Under the pieces are notes generated by a model. It was not told where the DNA came from, ran no database searches, and worked only from the letters and a program-made list of their open reading frames with translations. Source: Proteiniphilum saccharofermentans (GTDB taxonomy: Bacteria > Bacteroidota > Bacteroidia > Bacteroidales > Dysgonomonadaceae). From it: DNA of 64,000 nucleotides. The translations under genes and the position numbers were made by a program. Shown here piece by piece: positions 16,684-25,878 of this stretch. Each line of letters opens with the position of its first letter. Position 1 is the stretch's first letter. The stretch is from the NCBI RefSeq assembly GCF_900095135.1, contig NZ_LT605205.1, positions 2,914,001-2,978,000 on the forward strand, in the 5' to 3' direction.

Positions 16684-18549
16684 ATGCCAACGAATTCGGT
16701 CGTAACTGACATTAAACAAGTAACCATTCGTTTTTCAGGCGACTCCGGTGACGGAATGCAACTTTCAGGGACATTGTTCTCTACGTTATCGGCTATTTTC
16801 GGGAATGAAATTGCCACATTCCCCGACTTTCCTGCTGAAATTCGCGCACCGCAAGGTTCATTGCATGGTGTGTCGGGATTCCAGGTACGGATCGGTGCCA
16901 AAGATGTTTATAATTCCGGGGACAAGACTGATGTACTTGTCGCCATGAATCCTGCTGCGCTCAAGGTAAACGCCTCTTTTTTGAAGAAAGGGTCTATCGT
17001 GCTGTTTGATACCGATTCTTTCCAGAAAAGGGATCTTGACAAGGCTCTTTTCCAAACGTTAGATCCGTTTGCAGAACTCAACCTGGATTATGTGCAACCT
17101 ATCGGGGTGAATATTACGACCCTGACAAAAGCCTCACTGGCAGACTCCGGACTGGAAAACAAGGATATACTCCGTAGCAAGAATATGTTTGCACTGGGTA
17201 TTGTATGTTGGCTTTTCAACCGGCCACTGGAAATAGCAGACAAGCTGCTCGAACAGAAATTCTCAAAAAAACCAATATTGGTAAGAGCCAATATCAAAGC
17301 GCTCACCGATGGATACAATTATGGGAACAACACCCATATGACTACTTCCACTTATCGTATTGAGCCTATTGAATCGACCAAAGGTTTTTATACTGATATT
17401 AATGGAAATACTGCCACTGCATACGGGTTGGTCGCCGCTGCAGAAAAGGCGGGCGTGGAACTTTTTCTCGGCTCCTACCCTATCACCCCCGCGACTGATA
17501 TCCTGCAGGAACTTTCCAAACGAAAAGATTTCGGTGTGAAAGCACTGCAAATGGAAGATGAAATTGCCGGAATCACTTCATCCATCGGCGCAAGTTTCGC
17601 AGGATGTCTGGCAGCCACCTCCACATCCGGACCGGGATTGTCACTCAAGAGCGAAGCACTGGGACTGGCCGTGATGACCGAACTGCCGCTGGTAGTAATC
17701 GATGTACAGCGTAGTGGCCCTTCCACGGGGATGCCGACCAAGAGTGAACAAAGTGACCTCAACCAGGCGCTTTACGGAAGAAACGGCGAAAGCCCCTTGG
17801 TAGTGATGGCGGCAGCATCACCCACTGATTGTTTTGAAAGTGCTTTCGAAGCATCGAAGATTGCCCTGGAACATATGACTCCTGTTATTTTACTGACCGA
17901 CGGTTATATCGCCAACGGTTCATCGGCATGGAGAATTCCCGATATGAATGATTATCCCGAAATTAAACCTCCCTACGTCCAAAATAAATATAACGGTAAC
18001 GCAGAAGAGTGGAAACCCTATTTCCGTGACGAAAACACACTCGTCAGGTACTGGGGTGTGGCGGGAACTCCGGAATATATGCACCGTATAGGCGGATTGG
18101 AAAAAGACCGTCTTACCGGTGTCATCTCATCGAATCCCGACAACCACCAACTAATGGTGAACATCCGCAGGACAAAGATCGAAAAAATAGCCGATTATAT
18201 CCCCGATCAAAAAGTAACAGGCGACAAAGACGCCGACACGTTGATTGTAGGATGGGGCGGCACATACGGCCATTTGCTTGAAGTTTCACTACGCCTCATG
18301 GCGAACGGGAAAAAGGTGGCCTACACTCATTTCAGGCATATCCATCCCCTTCCACGAAATACCCACGAACTGCTGAAAAGATATAAGAAAGTGATCGTGG
18401 CGGAACAAAACGAAGGACAGTTTGCCAATTATCTGAATGGTAGATTCCAGGATCTGGATAACATCCACAAATATAATAGAGTGGAAGGACAACCTTTTAA
18501 AGTTAGCACGTTGATTGAGGAGTTTACGAAAATTATGGAGGAAAAGTAA
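16684..18549 (+). CDS. korA: 2-oxoacid:ferredoxin oxidoreductase, fused gamma-alpha subunit (2-oxoglutarate type)
   Basis: A 621-residue cytoplasmic subunit. Residues 1 to about 190 are the gamma domain (VTIRFSGDSGDGMQLSG, with IATFPDFPAEIRAPQG). The alpha domain follows, with SYPITPATDILQEL, EDEIAGITSSIGASFAG and TSTSGPGLSLKSEALGLAVMTELP, typical of the pyrimidine-binding half of the thiamine-diphosphate site. With KorB it oxidatively decarboxylates a 2-oxoacid, probably 2-oxoglutarate, to the acyl-CoA and reduces ferredoxin. The fused gamma-alpha plus separate beta layout without a ferredoxin subunit matches Bacteroidetes KorAB. korB starts one base after the stop. Confidence 0.93.
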   Translation: MPTNSVVTDIKQVTIRFSGDSGDGMQLSGTLFSTLSAIFGNEIATFPDFPAEIRAPQGSLHGVSGFQVRIGAKDVYNSGDKTDVLVAMNPAALKVNASFLKKGSIVLFDTDSFQKRDLDKALFQTLDPFAELNLDYVQPIGVNITTLTKASLADSGLENKDILRSKNMFALGIVCWLFNRPLEIADKLLEQKFSKKPILVRANIKALTDGYNYGNNTHMTTSTYRIEPIESTKGFYTDINGNTATAYGLVAAAEKAGVELFLGSYPITPATDILQELSKRKDFGVKALQMEDEIAGITSSIGASFAGCLAATSTSGPGLSLKSEALGLAVMTELPLVVIDVQRSGPSTGMPTKSEQSDLNQALYGRNGESPLVVMAAASPTDCFESAFEASKIALEHMTPVILLTDGYIANGSSAWRIPDMNDYPEIKPPYVQNKYNGNAEEWKPYFRDENTLVRYWGVAGTPEYMHRIGGLEKDRLTGVISSNPDNHQLMVNIRRTKIEKIADYIPDQKVTGDKDADTLIVGWGGTYGHLLEVSLRLMANGKKVAYTHFRHIHPLPRNTHELLKRYKKVIVAEQNEGQFANYLNGRFQDLDNIHKYNRVEGQPFKVSTLIEEFTKIMEEK

Positions 18550-18550
18550 T

Positions 18551-19600
18551 ATGGAAGTAACAGAAATAGCAGCAAAAGAATTAAGATATCAGAAACATCT
18601 ACCTAAAGATTATAAAAGTGAAAATGCCATTCGTTGGTGTCCGGGTTGCGGCGATTATGCCATTCTGACGAGCCTCCAGAAAGCAATGGCTGAATTGAAT
18701 ATTGACCCTCACAAGATAGCCGTTATCTCTGGGATCGGCTGTTCGTCACGTTTACCATATTATATGAATACCTATGGTTTTCACAGCATCCATGGTCGTG
18801 CTGCAGCCATCGCCACAGGAGTGAAGGTGGCCAACCCCGAATTAAGCGTATGGGTCGCTACCGGCGACGGCGACTCACTTGCCATCGGCGGGAACCACTT
18901 TATCCATACAATCCGAAGAAATGTGGATATCAATATTCTGCTTTTCAATAACAAGATTTATGGCCTTACAAAAGGACAGTACTCACCTACCTCCGACAGG
19001 GGATTCGTCTCCAAATCATCACCTTACGGAACAGTGGAAGATCCTTTCCGTCCGGCTGAACTGACTTTCGGGGCACGAGGTACTTTCTTTGCCCGCGCCA
19101 TAGACGTAGACATTAAAAACCAAACTGAAGTAATGACCGAGGCCGCCAAGCACAAGGGGACTTCGGTAGTGGAAGTATTACAGAACTGCGTAATCTTTAA
19201 CGATAGTATCCACAACAGGATTAGTGACCGCAACTGGAAGGCCGATAATACCATAATACTGAAGCATGGGGAAAAGATGATCTTCGGTAAAGAAGAGAAC
19301 AGGGGGATTGTTTTGGATGGATGGAACCTCAAAGCTGTAACCATAGGAGAGGATGGATATACATTGGACGATATACTGGTACATGATGCTACCACCAGAG
19401 ACAATATCTTACATATGAAACTGGCGTTGATGGATATTGCTGACAGGCTTCCCGTGGCACTGGGAGTCATCCGTAGTGTAAAAGAACCGACTTACGAGAA
19501 GGAATATGAAAGACAGATAGAGGAAGTACAAATGATGACACCGAAAAGGTCATTCACCGAATTCCTTCTTAACTCCCCCAATATCTGGGAAGTGAAATAA
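18551..19600 (+). CDS. korB: 2-oxoacid:ferredoxin oxidoreductase, beta subunit
   Basis: A 349-residue thiamine-diphosphate-binding subunit. WCPGCGDYAIL near the start, SGIGCSSRLPYYMNTYGFHS and VATGDGDSLAIGGNHFIH followed by FNNKIYGLTKGQYSPTS form the cofactor and Mg-binding site (GDGD ... NN). It completes the KorAB enzyme. The longer frame from 18515 overlaps korA; the ATG at 18551 directly after the korA stop (1-base gap) is the natural start. Convergent with proline dehydrogenase, whose product glutamate can give 2-oxoglutarate, the likely substrate. Confidence 0.94.
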   Translation: MEVTEIAAKELRYQKHLPKDYKSENAIRWCPGCGDYAILTSLQKAMAELNIDPHKIAVISGIGCSSRLPYYMNTYGFHSIHGRAAAIATGVKVANPELSVWVATGDGDSLAIGGNHFIHTIRRNVDINILLFNNKIYGLTKGQYSPTSDRGFVSKSSPYGTVEDPFRPAELTFGARGTFFARAIDVDIKNQTEVMTEAAKHKGTSVVEVLQNCVIFNDSIHNRISDRNWKADNTIILKHGEKMIFGKEENRGIVLDGWNLKAVTIGEDGYTLDDILVHDATTRDNILHMKLALMDIADRLPVALGVIRSVKEPTYEKEYERQIEEVQMMTPKRSFTEFLLNSPNIWEVK

Positions 19601-19609
19601 ATCAACTAA

Positions 19610-20794
19610 TCAATTACGTCTCCGTTTTATTTCTGTCCGGATCATCTTCAGTTCGCGGTTGGTCTGCCCCTTGACTGATGAATTTTCTTCAGCCCGACGG
19701 AACAGGTAGGGCATCATGGTCTTCACGGCACCATAAGGAACGTATTTTGCAACATTGTATCCCTGTTCGGCAAGATTATAAGTAATATGATCGCTCATAC
19801 CATATAATTGGGAGAAATAGATTCCCCTATGATTCCTCGGCAGATTATACTCATCGATCAGGCGAGCCAATAATAATGAACTCTCTTCGTTATGGGTGGC
19901 GACCATGAAGTCGATACTATCCAGATGCTCTATAAAATAACGGGTAATATCGTCGAAATCGCGATCAGTAGCCGGCTTATCCGGCTGAATGGGTGATGGA
20001 TACCCTCGTTCAGCAGCACGGTTGCGTTCTTTCTCCATATAGGCACCCCGCACAATTTTTAAACCGAATTTAAATCCCCCCTCCAACGCCATACGGTGAT
20101 GCTGTTTGATCCGCTCTATACTATCGTGTCGATACATCTGGTAGGTGTTTTGCACAATAGCCTTCTCCTTGTTGTAGCGTGACATGAGATTCATCACCAT
20201 ATCATCCAGAACCGGCTGTATCCACGTTTCTTCGGCATCGATCAGCACCGGCACATCCAGTTCAAATCCTCTTCTGAAGATAGCATCCACGCGCTCCTCA
20301 ACACTACGGAATTCCTCTCTTTCCTCATCGGTCAAAGGTTGTTGCTCACTCACCTTGGCCAGAAGGTCGAAGCGTGCCACCCCCGTGATCTTGAACACGC
20401 TGAATGGCACATTCTTATGGTTACCGGCAAATTCAACAGTACGTATTACCTCCCGACAAGTAGCATTGAAAGCATCTTCCGATTCCTCTCCCTCCTGCGC
20501 ATAATCGAGAATAGAGTCCACATTGTATCGGGCCAGCCGGGCAATTGTCTTGCTACAATCTTCAATAGACACTCCACCGACAAAATGTTTATAGATAGTA
20601 TTTCTGATTATACCCTCTATAGGAAAATGGACGGCAAAAGCAAAATTAACCAGATGCTTACCTATATTCACCAACCGGCGGTTATTCATTACCTTAAAGA
20701 GTTGATAAGCCTGTTTTAAACTTGCGTTGGATTGATCACGAAAAGCGGTTTCCGTGTTTTCAAAATTGACAGGTAGTGTTTCCTTAGATTGCAT
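19610..20794 (-). CDS. Proline dehydrogenase
   Basis: A 394-residue FAD enzyme converting L-proline to 1-pyrroline-5-carboxylate. The TIM-barrel signature blocks are visible: VLIDAEETWIQP, FGLKIVRGAYMEKERN, FMVATHNEESSLL and YVPYGAVKTMMPYLFRRAEEN, the last being the conserved substrate-binding Arg pair. It is a stand-alone enzyme, not the PutA fusion, and lies divergently from the P5C dehydrogenase gene, the next step of the pathway, across a 199-base gap. Proline catabolism to glutamate fits an amino-acid-using life style. Confidence 0.93.
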   Translation of the reverse strand: MQSKETLPVNFENTETAFRDQSNASLKQAYQLFKVMNNRRLVNIGKHLVNFAFAVHFPIEGIIRNTIYKHFVGGVSIEDCSKTIARLARYNVDSILDYAQEGEESEDAFNATCREVIRTVEFAGNHKNVPFSVFKITGVARFDLLAKVSEQQPLTDEEREEFRSVEERVDAIFRRGFELDVPVLIDAEETWIQPVLDDMVMNLMSRYNKEKAIVQNTYQMYRHDSIERIKQHHRMALEGGFKFGLKIVRGAYMEKERNRAAERGYPSPIQPDKPATDRDFDDITRYFIEHLDSIDFMVATHNEESSLLLARLIDEYNLPRNHRGIYFSQLYGMSDHITYNLAEQGYNVAKYVPYGAVKTMMPYLFRRAEENSSVKGQTNRELKMIRTEIKRRRN

Positions 20795-20831
20795 GTATTT
20801 TCTGTATAAGTGTTATAAATGTAAAGGCCTA

Positions 20832-20839
20832 CAAAAATA
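20832..20839 (-). promoter_or_regulatory. -7 box of proline dehydrogenase
   Basis: TATTTTTG on the minus strand, about 38 bases before the ATG at 20794. The -33 region is T-rich without a clear TTTG at the right distance. Confidence 0.4.
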
Positions 20840-20945
20840 ACAAAAAGATTCTATTTTTTTATCGCTAAAAAATTTCTTATTTCCAGCAACTGTATTTTTT
20901 CATGAAAACTTTCCGGCGAAATAGTCTCATCAAACTTTTTTGTGG

Positions 20946-20953
20946 TAAATTTG
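20946..20953 (+). promoter_or_regulatory. -7 box of P5C dehydrogenase
   Basis: TAAATTTG matches TAnnTTTG and lies 40 bases before the ATG at 20994. With the box at 20832-20839 it shows that the two proline genes have separate divergent promoters about 110 bases apart, leaving room for a shared regulator site. Confidence 0.5.
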
Positions 20954-20993
20954 TCTCATCCAAATAGTAAAACCTCATTAAACAGATTAACTT

Positions 20994-22625
20994 ATGTCTA
21001 AAGGAGTCTTTCAATTACCCGAAGTAAAGAATGAACCCGTCAGGAGTTATGCTCCGGGAACGCCCGAAAGGGTAGCGTTAAAACAAAAATTAGTTGAGTT
21101 GAATCAAGGTGGGCTCGATCTGCCGATGATCATCGGAGGAAAAGAGGTGCGTACCGGCAACCTAAAAGATATTCGTCCACCCCATAATCACCGCCATCTT
21201 CTTGGACATTATCATCAAGGGGACAAAACACATGTACAGATGGCGATCGATGCTGCATTAAAAGCAAAACCAACCTGGGAAGCAATGCAATGGGAAAGCC
21301 GTGCAGCCATCTTCCTGAAAGCAGCCGAACTGATTGCCGGCCCTTATCGTTATGAGTTCAATGCCGTTACCATGATAGGCCAATCGAAGAATGCCTATCA
21401 ATCTGAAATAGATGCTGTATGCGAATTGATCGATTTCTACCGCTATAATGTGAAGAATATGGATACAATTTACCGGATGCAACCCAACTCCTCTCCCGGT
21501 ATATGGAACCGTATGGTTTGGCGTCCGCTCGAAGGGTTTATCTTTGCGCTTACGCCATTCAATTTCACCTCCATTGCAGGAAACCTGCCCGGCGCTCCGG
21601 CGTTGATGGGTAACACTGTAGTATGGAAGCCCTCAAAGACAGCGATTTATTCCGCCCACCTTATTATGAAGGTGTTACAGGAAGCCGGACTACCCGAGGG
21701 GGTGATCAATCTCGTCTATGCCGATGGAAGGGATGCCGCCGATGTGATCTTCAACCACCGTGATTTTGCCGGACTGCACTTTACAGGATCTACAGGAGTC
21801 TTTAACAGCATGTGGCGTACCATTGCCGGCAATATGTCGAAATACAAATCCTATCCCCGCATCGTAGGAGAAACGGGAGGTAAAGACTATGTTTTTGCAG
21901 ACGAAACAGCCGATCCAAAACAAGTAGCCACAGCACTTACCCGCGGAGCGTTCGAATACCAGGGACAGAAATGTTCGGCTGCTTCCCGCGCCTATATTCC
22001 CATCACCCTATGGGAAGATGTTAAGAGGTTTGTAAGTGACGATCTTTCTAAAATTAAAATCGGAGTACCGGAAGATTTCAGCAATTTCGTGAATGCAGTA
22101 ATCGATGAGGATTCGTTCGACAAGCTTGCTAAGGCAATCGACGACGCCAAAGCATCACCCGATGCGGAAATCGTTTGTGGCGGCACCTACGACAAATCGG
22201 AAGGTTATTTTATCCACCCCACCATAATTCTGGCCAAAAAGCCCGATTACATCACGATGAAAGAGGAGCTCTTCGGCCCGATACTTACCGTATATCTGTA
22301 CGATCCGGCAGACCTCGACAAGACGCTGGATATCCTCGATACCACTACAGATTATGCGCTTACAGGCGCTATATTCTCTGCCGACAGGGCCAATATCGAA
22401 AAGATGACTGCCCGGTTGACACACACAGCCGGGAATTTCTATATCAATGACAAGCCCACCGGCGCCGTGGTCGACCAGCAGCCGTTCGGCGGCGGACGTG
22501 GTTCAGGTACCAACGATAAAGCCGGCTCGGTATTCAACCTGCTGCGCTGGGTTTCCCCGCAATGTATCAAGGAAACATTCATTCCGGCAACCGATTATAT
22601 GTATCCGAACTTCTTAGAGGAGTAA
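20994..22625 (+). CDS. pruA: L-glutamate gamma-semialdehyde (1-pyrroline-5-carboxylate) dehydrogenase
   Basis: A 543-residue NAD-dependent aldehyde dehydrogenase oxidising glutamate semialdehyde to glutamate. Visible are FALTPFNFTSIAGNLPGAPALMGNTVVWKP (cofactor-binding fold), HFTGSTGVF, the general base Glu in IVGETGGKDYVFAD, and the nucleophile Cys in YQGQKCSAASRAY. The C-terminal QPFGGGRGSGTNDKAG is typical of the P5CDH subgroup. Divergent neighbour of proline dehydrogenase; together they turn proline into glutamate. A strong hairpin follows the gene. Confidence 0.95.
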   Translation: MSKGVFQLPEVKNEPVRSYAPGTPERVALKQKLVELNQGGLDLPMIIGGKEVRTGNLKDIRPPHNHRHLLGHYHQGDKTHVQMAIDAALKAKPTWEAMQWESRAAIFLKAAELIAGPYRYEFNAVTMIGQSKNAYQSEIDAVCELIDFYRYNVKNMDTIYRMQPNSSPGIWNRMVWRPLEGFIFALTPFNFTSIAGNLPGAPALMGNTVVWKPSKTAIYSAHLIMKVLQEAGLPEGVINLVYADGRDAADVIFNHRDFAGLHFTGSTGVFNSMWRTIAGNMSKYKSYPRIVGETGGKDYVFADETADPKQVATALTRGAFEYQGQKCSAASRAYIPITLWEDVKRFVSDDLSKIKIGVPEDFSNFVNAVIDEDSFDKLAKAIDDAKASPDAEIVCGGTYDKSEGYFIHPTIILAKKPDYITMKEELFGPILTVYLYDPADLDKTLDILDTTTDYALTGAIFSADRANIEKMTARLTHTAGNFYINDKPTGAVVDQQPFGGGRGSGTNDKAGSVFNLLRWVSPQCIKETFIPATDYMYPNFLEE

Positions 22626-22632
22626 TTACAGA

Positions 22633-22675
22633 GAGCTATCCCGCCCCAGATAAAGGCGGGATAGCTCAATTTTAC
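22633..22675 (+). terminator. Strong rho-independent terminator after pruA
   Basis: A perfect 13-base stem, GAGCTATCCCGCC (22633-22645) with GGCGGGATAGCTC (22655-22667), loop of 9, followed by AATTTTACT. Confidence 0.8.
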
Positions 22676-22742
22676 TCTCACAAACAGGAGCCAAGTTCCC
22701 ATCTTTTACCTTATAATGGCACCTTATAGCTTATTATACAAC

Positions 22743-22910
22743 ATGAAAAAGATTTTTATTTCCCTATTTTTTACAGCTGTCCTGAGTCAAATCACCTTTG
22801 CTCAAAACAATATCGAAGAAATTAATCTATCCTCGGTCGATTATTTTTTTAAGATTTCAGAAAAACTTAGTACCGGTTTAGAACCAAAGGAATACCCAAA
22901 GAAATTATGA
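22743..22910 (+). CDS. Short secreted ORF, probably a truncated gene
   Basis: Fifty-five codons from the ATG at 22743: a clean signal peptide (MKKIFISLFFTAVLSQITFAQ) and then only 34 residues (NIEEINLSSVDYFFKISEKL ...). The stop codon overlaps the ATG of the toxin gene (ATGA). The start looks like the beginning of a longer exported protein whose body has been lost, with the toxin-antitoxin pair now placed directly at the break. It could instead be a genuine small secreted protein; no family is recognised. An in-frame ATG at 22716 is less likely because it would spoil the signal peptide. Confidence 0.45.
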   Translation: MKKIFISLFFTAVLSQITFAQNNIEEINLSSVDYFFKISEKLSTGLEPKEYPKKL

Positions 22911-23248
22911 ATACACCTGAAACTAGATTTCTGGAAGAAGCAGACAAGTTTATTGCAGTCCTTGATTCTAAAATAGTTAGGAAGATATTCTACAATATTG
23001 ATCTTGCAGAACAAACCAACGATCCAAAACTTTTCAAGAAGCTACAAAGTGATATTTGGGAATTTCGGACAAGATACGCACGACTTCATATAAGGCTTCT
23101 TGCATTTTGGGACAAAAGTGAGAATAAGGAAACTCTGGTGATAGCAACACATGGATTTATAAAGAAAGTTGATAAAGTGCCGGTAAACGAAATAGATCGG
23201 GCAATAAGCCTGAGAGATGAGTACTTTAGGAACAAACTAAAAAAATAA
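22907..23248 (+). CDS. RelE/HigB-like toxin (phage Gp49-like family)
   Basis: A 113-residue protein of the Gp49/HigB type within the RelE superfamily, which as a rule cleaves mRNA on the ribosome. Signs are DIWEFRTRYARLHIRLLAFWD and TLVIATHGFIKKVDKVP, the pattern of an Arg-rich beta-sheet followed by the HGFxKK motif. The antitoxin gene follows 4 bases later, giving toxin-first order as in HigBA. The start overlaps the stop of the preceding short ORF. The base composition is more AT-rich than nearby housekeeping genes, in keeping with lateral arrival. Confidence 0.85.
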   Translation: MNTPETRFLEEADKFIAVLDSKIVRKIFYNIDLAEQTNDPKLFKKLQSDIWEFRTRYARLHIRLLAFWDKSENKETLVIATHGFIKKVDKVPVNEIDRAISLRDEYFRNKLKK

Positions 23249-23252
23249 TCAC

Positions 23253-23579
23253 ATGGCAACAAAGGAATTAAAGACATATACGCTTGCCGAGATGAAGGAT
23301 AGATACATCGGCAAGGTTGGCACAAAAGAACGTGATGACTACGAATACGAACTTCGTATGGATGTTTTGGGTAAAATGATCAAAGCCGCCAGGCAAGAAC
23401 AAAACTTGACACAAGAAGAGCTCGGAAAGCTTGTAGGTGTTCGGAAAGCTCAAATCTCAAAACTTGAAAACAGTGCTAATAGTGCGACGATTGACACGAT
23501 AGTTAAAGTTTTCAAGGCCCTAAAAGCTGAGATAAACTTTAATGTAAAACTTGAAAACAATTTTGTTAAACTCGTCTAA
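23253..23579 (+). CDS. XRE-family antitoxin (HigA-like)
   Basis: A 108-residue protein with a helix-turn-helix of the XRE/Cro type in its middle (IKAARQEQNLTQEELGKLVG, then VRKAQISKLENS) and a C-terminal stretch with AEINFNVKL. It should bind both the toxin and the operon's own promoter, repressing it. The gene sits 4 bases after the toxin. A glycosylase gene follows after 8 bases and may be co-transcribed with the pair. Confidence 0.87.
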   Translation: MATKELKTYTLAEMKDRYIGKVGTKERDDYEYELRMDVLGKMIKAARQEQNLTQEELGKLVGVRKAQISKLENSANSATIDTIVKVFKALKAEINFNVKLENNFVKLV

Positions 23580-23587
23580 TAGGAAAA

Positions 23588-24277
23588 ATGACGGAAAATC
23601 TGGCAGATAAGGTTATTGCTTTCAACAGGGAGTTGCACTATTCGGGGGATTTGCCCGAGGGATTTCAGGTACTGAACCCTTTTCTGGAAAACCCGGAAAC
23701 GATGCTGGTCATGGAAGCATTCTACCACAAATATTATAATGATACGAACCAACGCAGATTCATCATTGGCATTAATCCGAGCCGTCACGGAGCGGGAGTA
23801 ACGGGTGTCCCCTTCACCGATACCAAACGACTGGAAAGTGTCTGTGGGATCACCATGCATTCAGCCCATACCCACGAGGTTTCTTCCGTGTTCATGTATG
23901 ATATGATCGCAGCTTACGGCGGTGCGGATGAATTTTACAGCCACTTTTACATCAACTCACCCTTCCCGCTGGCAATCATCCGCCAAACAAAAGACGGCAA
24001 CTGGCTTAACGCCAACTACTATGATGATAAAGAACTGTTTGAAACGGTAAAAGGGTTTATGATTGCATCGCTCAAAAAACATATCGAGATAGGACTCGAT
24101 ACTTCTGAAGTATATATCCTCGGGAAAAAGAATGCCGATTTCATTGCAAAACTGAACAAACAGGAGAAACTTTTCGACAGGATGACAATATTGGAGCATC
24201 CACGTTATATTCAGCAATACAAGTCGAAAGAGAAACAGCTCTATATCGACAAATACCTGCTGGCATTCGGGGAATAA
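23588..24277 (+). CDS. SMUG2-like uracil-DNA glycosylase family protein
   Basis: A 229-residue protein of the uracil-DNA glycosylase superfamily, SMUG2/DUF4918 group. The first active-site motif is FIIGINPSRHGAGVTGVPFTD and the second, near the end, is HPRYIQQY (His then Pro, the intercalating loop). Family enzymes remove deaminated bases from DNA, which would make this a base-excision repair enzyme. It starts 8 bases after the antitoxin gene with an AGGAAAA ahead of the ATG. Whether it belongs to the toxin-antitoxin operon or only neighbours it is open. Confidence 0.8.
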   Translation: MTENLADKVIAFNRELHYSGDLPEGFQVLNPFLENPETMLVMEAFYHKYYNDTNQRRFIIGINPSRHGAGVTGVPFTDTKRLESVCGITMHSAHTHEVSSVFMYDMIAAYGGADEFYSHFYINSPFPLAIIRQTKDGNWLNANYYDDKELFETVKGFMIASLKKHIEIGLDTSEVYILGKKNADFIAKLNKQEKLFDRMTILEHPRYIQQYKSKEKQLYIDKYLLAFGE

Positions 24278-24319
24278 GCCGGTAGGCGCATAGGAACTTG
24301 ATCAGGCTTGAGTTAAGTT

Positions 24320-25870
24320 TTACATATCATTCCCGTTATATTCGATCCCGAAATAATGAAACCATAGTTTATGCTGTTTCCCACGCTTCCTGAAATCGTC
24401 ATAATCAACTACCGTTTCTTCCGACCAGGCTTTCTCAGACAAAGCCAGCACACGCGGGAACAATTGGTAATCAATCCGTGATTCCCATCTGTCGATATGC
24501 GTCCAGTAATTGGCCTGGATACCCAGGATCCGCGATTTTTCATCTTCCGTCGCATCCGGAGGAACGGGGTCATAACTATATACTTTCCGGGTCGGTGTTG
24601 TGGCATAACTATAGTCGAAATAGAGATGACTGGTCGGGGTCATCACTACCTGATATCCTTTCTGCAAAGCTATCCGGCCTTTTTCCTGTTCCTGCCATGC
24701 CATAATAATCCAATCCTTTCCTATATCCCCTTCTATAGCCTCGTCCCAGCAAATAGGCATCTTACCGGCACTTAACACATTTTCTGCCGCTCTCGTCATC
24801 ATATACCGTTGCAGTAATACTTCGGAATCTATTCCCAACTCGTTCATTTTGTTCCGGCATACTTTACATTCTTTCCATAATTGTATTCTTACCTCATCAC
24901 CTCCCAAATGAATATAAGGTGAAGGGAAAATACGGGCGACTTCACCCAGCACATCCTTGAAAAAAACATACGTATCTTCGGTTCCTGCACAATACACATC
25001 ATTCAACTTCTCTCCTTCGAAGGCGAATAAAGGATAAACAGGTACTTTCAATTTAGAACAGGACAATTCAGGATAGGCATAAAGAGCGGCCGAGCTATGC
25101 CCGGGAGCTTCAATTTCGGGTATAACCTCCACATGCCTTTGTGCAGCGTATGCAATCAGTTCTTTCATCTGCTGCTGTGTATAATATCCCGAAAAATTCT
25201 CCGGCTCAAGTGAGGAGGCCGCAAAAGCGGCTCCTTCGCTTGTTAATTTCGGACGGCTTTTTATTTCCAATCGCCACCCTTGGTCATCCGTCAGATGAAG
25301 ATGCAATTTGTTCAATTTATAGAATGCCATACGATCGATCGTTTTTTTCAAATAATCCATTGATAGAAACGTACGGGAGCAATCCATCATTAAACCTCTC
25401 CATCCAAATCTCGGATAGTCTTTTATGTCGACAGACTTTATACAATATTGCCCATCTTTCTCCGGGTCGGCTTCAATAAGCTGCAAAAGAGTATTACAAC
25501 CATAAAAAGCCCCGGCCGGATCGGATGCAGTAATAAGACAACCCTTTGAATCAACTTTCAACTGATATCCTTCTGTCGGATGCGATCGATCGGTATCCTG
25601 TCCTATCCGTATCAATGTACCGCCTTCCTTCTCATTATATTCTTCAACCAGCACTACCCAGCAATTGAATCTGCTTTCCAATTCACCAGCAAGTAATACG
25701 GCCTCTGAAAGAAAGCCTTTTTCTGCAACGATTTTTACTGGATCGGATAAATAACAGGGAGCAGATTGCAGCCATGTAATATCCACCGGCTGGGGAATCA
25801 CGGCGTGCTGCTGTGCAAAAAACGGCACGACAATGAATAGAAAAAACAGTACGGTCTGATTTCTTTTCAT
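24320..25870 (-). CDS. Beta-N-acetylhexosaminidase (GH20)
   Basis: A 516-residue exported enzyme. A signal peptide (VLFFLFIVVPFFAQQ) is followed by the GH20b-type N-terminal domain (to about residue 150) and the catalytic barrel: WRGLMMDCSRTF, LHLHLTDDQGWRLEI, EIEAPGHSSAALYAYP, and HLGGDEVRIQLW with the catalytic Asp-Glu pair. It releases terminal GlcNAc or GalNAc from glycans or chitin/peptidoglycan fragments. Only 8 bases separate its start from the end of a broken GH30 gene, so a two-gene glycosidase operon once existed here. Confidence 0.93.
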   Translation of the reverse strand: MKRNQTVLFFLFIVVPFFAQQHAVIPQPVDITWLQSAPCYLSDPVKIVAEKGFLSEAVLLAGELESRFNCWVVLVEEYNEKEGGTLIRIGQDTDRSHPTEGYQLKVDSKGCLITASDPAGAFYGCNTLLQLIEADPEKDGQYCIKSVDIKDYPRFGWRGLMMDCSRTFLSMDYLKKTIDRMAFYKLNKLHLHLTDDQGWRLEIKSRPKLTSEGAAFAASSLEPENFSGYYTQQQMKELIAYAAQRHVEVIPEIEAPGHSSAALYAYPELSCSKLKVPVYPLFAFEGEKLNDVYCAGTEDTYVFFKDVLGEVARIFPSPYIHLGGDEVRIQLWKECKVCRNKMNELGIDSEVLLQRYMMTRAAENVLSAGKMPICWDEAIEGDIGKDWIIMAWQEQEKGRIALQKGYQVVMTPTSHLYFDYSYATTPTRKVYSYDPVPPDATEDEKSRILGIQANYWTHIDRWESRIDYQLFPRVLALSEKAWSEETVVDYDDFRKRGKQHKLWFHYFGIEYNGNDM

Positions 25871-25878
25871 CGGTTCAA

